Part shown: positions 6,167 to 7,144 of the stretch, one piece after another | Position numbering within the stretch: position 1 is the first letter of the stretch | How the letters are laid out: every line of letters begins with the position of its first letter | Origin: CAJXWH01 sp964343365 | GTDB lineage: Bacteria > Pseudomonadota > Gammaproteobacteria > Arenicellales > UBA868 | Length of the DNA stretch: 7,144 bases | Direction of reading: 5' to 3' | NCBI GenBank assembly: GCA_964343365.1 | Contig: CAYFJI010000093.1 | Location: 1 to 7,144 of the forward strand | Translations under genes and position numbers: made by a program | The notes under the pieces: model-generated | Seen by the model: the letters and a program-made list of their open reading frames with translations, nothing else | Database searches by the model: none | What the model was told of the DNA's origin: nothing

Positions 6167-7144
6167 CCAGGTGTAAGTCGAAATCGCATCGAGTTCACGG
6201 ATGACCACTTGGTTTCCCGCCACCGCCAGGTGGGCCCATGTCGTCGAATCACTGAGATGCCGTGTCGAGATCGCCTTGAACGCCTTCGGATTCGCATCGA
6301 TCAGCAACAGATCTCCTCGTTCGTCCAGCGCCAGGATCCGGTTGCCGTTGGCCACCATGCTCCAGTACTTGCCGTACGGCCTGGTGACCCACTTGGTCTT
6401 CCCTGTCTTTGGCTCAATGCAGGTAAATCTCTGATTACGCAGATGTAGGTACACGTGACCATCAATCTCGATGGGCGAGGACATGTAGCCCTGCACGGTC
6501 GTCTTCCATCGCTGGTTGACATCAAACTGACTTCCTTGACGGGTGACGTCGAAGAGAAAGGTACCGCCACCGTAGGAACTGGTGAACAAGTCGCCATTGA
6601 TTGCCAACGGGGTTTGAATATTCATCCCGCGAAACGCCGGCACCTTCACCGACCACAGGGTCTTTCCAGATTCGAGATCCACGCCGGCCAGCGCGTTACG
6701 CCCCTGGACCAGCAGTTGACGTTGTCCATCGATCTTCTCGATCACCGGCGAGGAAAACGCGCTGGAGGTCATTGCCGACCCAAAGAGGCTCTTCTTCTGC
6801 GCCTGACCGCCTAACCGCCAGACAACGTTGCCTGTCTTCTTTTCAATCTTCACGACCGAGGCGCCTGCCTGCAGGTAAAGGTAGTCGCCGTCGAGAACCG
6901 GTGAACACACCGCGCCGAAACTCGGCAACGGCGATCGGAACTTCTTCATGAAATCAATCCGCCAACGCACCTCGCCGGAGGCCACATCGAGTGCCACCAG
7001 CAGATCCCGGATTCCCAGCACGAACAGGGTCTTGCCGTCACAGGCCGGGGTCGAACGAATCCAGCTCCCGTTGGCAGCCGCGAAGAACGGCACCTTCATG
7101 GCACCACGCCACTCGGCCTGCCAGAGTTGCTGGCCACTCTTTCG
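6158..7144 (-). CDS. PQQ-like beta-propeller repeat protein, 5' end outside window
   Basis: 328 residues are visible. The frame stays open for 15 codons beyond the first visible ATG (7099) to the window edge, and those codons already encode a propeller strand (SGQQLWQAEW), so the true start lies further right. Repeating blade strands of the PQQ/quinoprotein type occur: LVALDVASGEVRW, VVKIEKKTGNVVW, LAGVDLESGKTLW, FTCIEPKTGKTKW and a degenerate last blade LLLIDANPKAFKA. Such domains act as protein or ligand-binding scaffolds, often exported. No PQQ-dehydrogenase catalytic motif is apparent in the visible part, and the N-terminal signal sequence, if any, is outside. The sequence style (VPFFAAANGSWIRSTPACDG and LHLRNQRFTCIEPKTGKTKW) resembles abundant planctomycete propeller proteins, from memory. 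It is convergent with the hotdog gene and shows no evident link to the lipid locus. Confidence 0.88.
   Translation of the reverse strand, partial: RKSGQQLWQAEWRGAMKVPFFAAANGSWIRSTPACDGKTLFVLGIRDLLVALDVASGEVRWRIDFMKKFRSPLPSFGAVCSPVLDGDYLYLQAGASVVKIEKKTGNVVWRLGGQAQKKSLFGSAMTSSAFSSPVIEKIDGQRQLLVQGRNALAGVDLESGKTLWSVKVPAFRGMNIQTPLAINGDLFTSSYGGGTFLFDVTRQGSQFDVNQRWKTTVQGYMSSPIEIDGHVYLHLRNQRFTCIEPKTGKTKWVTRPYGKYWSMVANGNRILALDERGDLLLIDANPKAFKAISTRHLSDSTTWAHLAVAGNQVVIRELDAISTYTWTP

Noticed and set aside
1..7144. CRISPR array, tRNA, rRNA, insertion sequence or attachment site
   Set aside because: No regularly spaced direct repeats, tRNA-like folds, transposase motifs or terminal inverted repeats were seen; nearly all bases are in intact coding frames.

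Overview
The window is moderately GC-rich, gene-dense bacterial DNA. The organism is most likely a planctomycete. This rests mainly on the style of the PQQ-like beta-propeller protein at the right end and is an inference, not a proof. Six genes and one intergenic control region account for almost all of the sequence. Both end genes are cut by the window edge. The only sizeable gap without a gene is the 188-base divergent region 4586-4773.

Left block (minus strand, transcribed from about 4585 towards position 1): a tightly packed operon in the order halogenase-like FAD monooxygenase, amine-oxidase-like flavoprotein (COG2907 type), DUF1365 protein, and cyclopropane-fatty-acid-synthase-like SAM methyltransferase (C-terminus off the window). 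The last three form a widespread conserved trio. In other bacteria such CFA-like/flavoprotein modules modify the acyl chains of membrane phospholipids after synthesis. The furan fatty acid (Ufa) system and the light-induced LitR regulons are the closest known parallels. The halogenase-like enzyme at the head of the operon is the unusual addition.

Divergent block (plus strand): a MerR-type regulator with a CarH/LitR-like C-terminal sensor architecture, followed 9 bases later by a FabZ-like hotdog dehydratase. The regulator is placed to control both directions. The histidines that hold and cap adenosylcobalamin in CarH are replaced (His132 to Asp, His142 to Arg, His177 to Tyr), so it is probably not a classical B12 photoreceptor. 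An imperfect 29-bp dyad and two short perfect palindromes in the divergent region are candidate operators.

Right end (minus strand, convergent): a PQQ-like beta-propeller protein, N-terminus off the window, apparently unrelated to the lipid locus.

Working model (inference): a regulated membrane-lipid tailoring locus. The CFA-like enzyme methylates an unsaturated acyl chain, and two flavoenzymes oxidise or possibly halogenate it. DUF1365 and the hotdog protein have supporting roles that cannot be fixed from sequence. The most noteworthy points are the histidine-less CarH-like sensor, the altered bicarbonate site of the CFA-like enzyme, and the halogenase-like enzyme within a Ufa-like operon.
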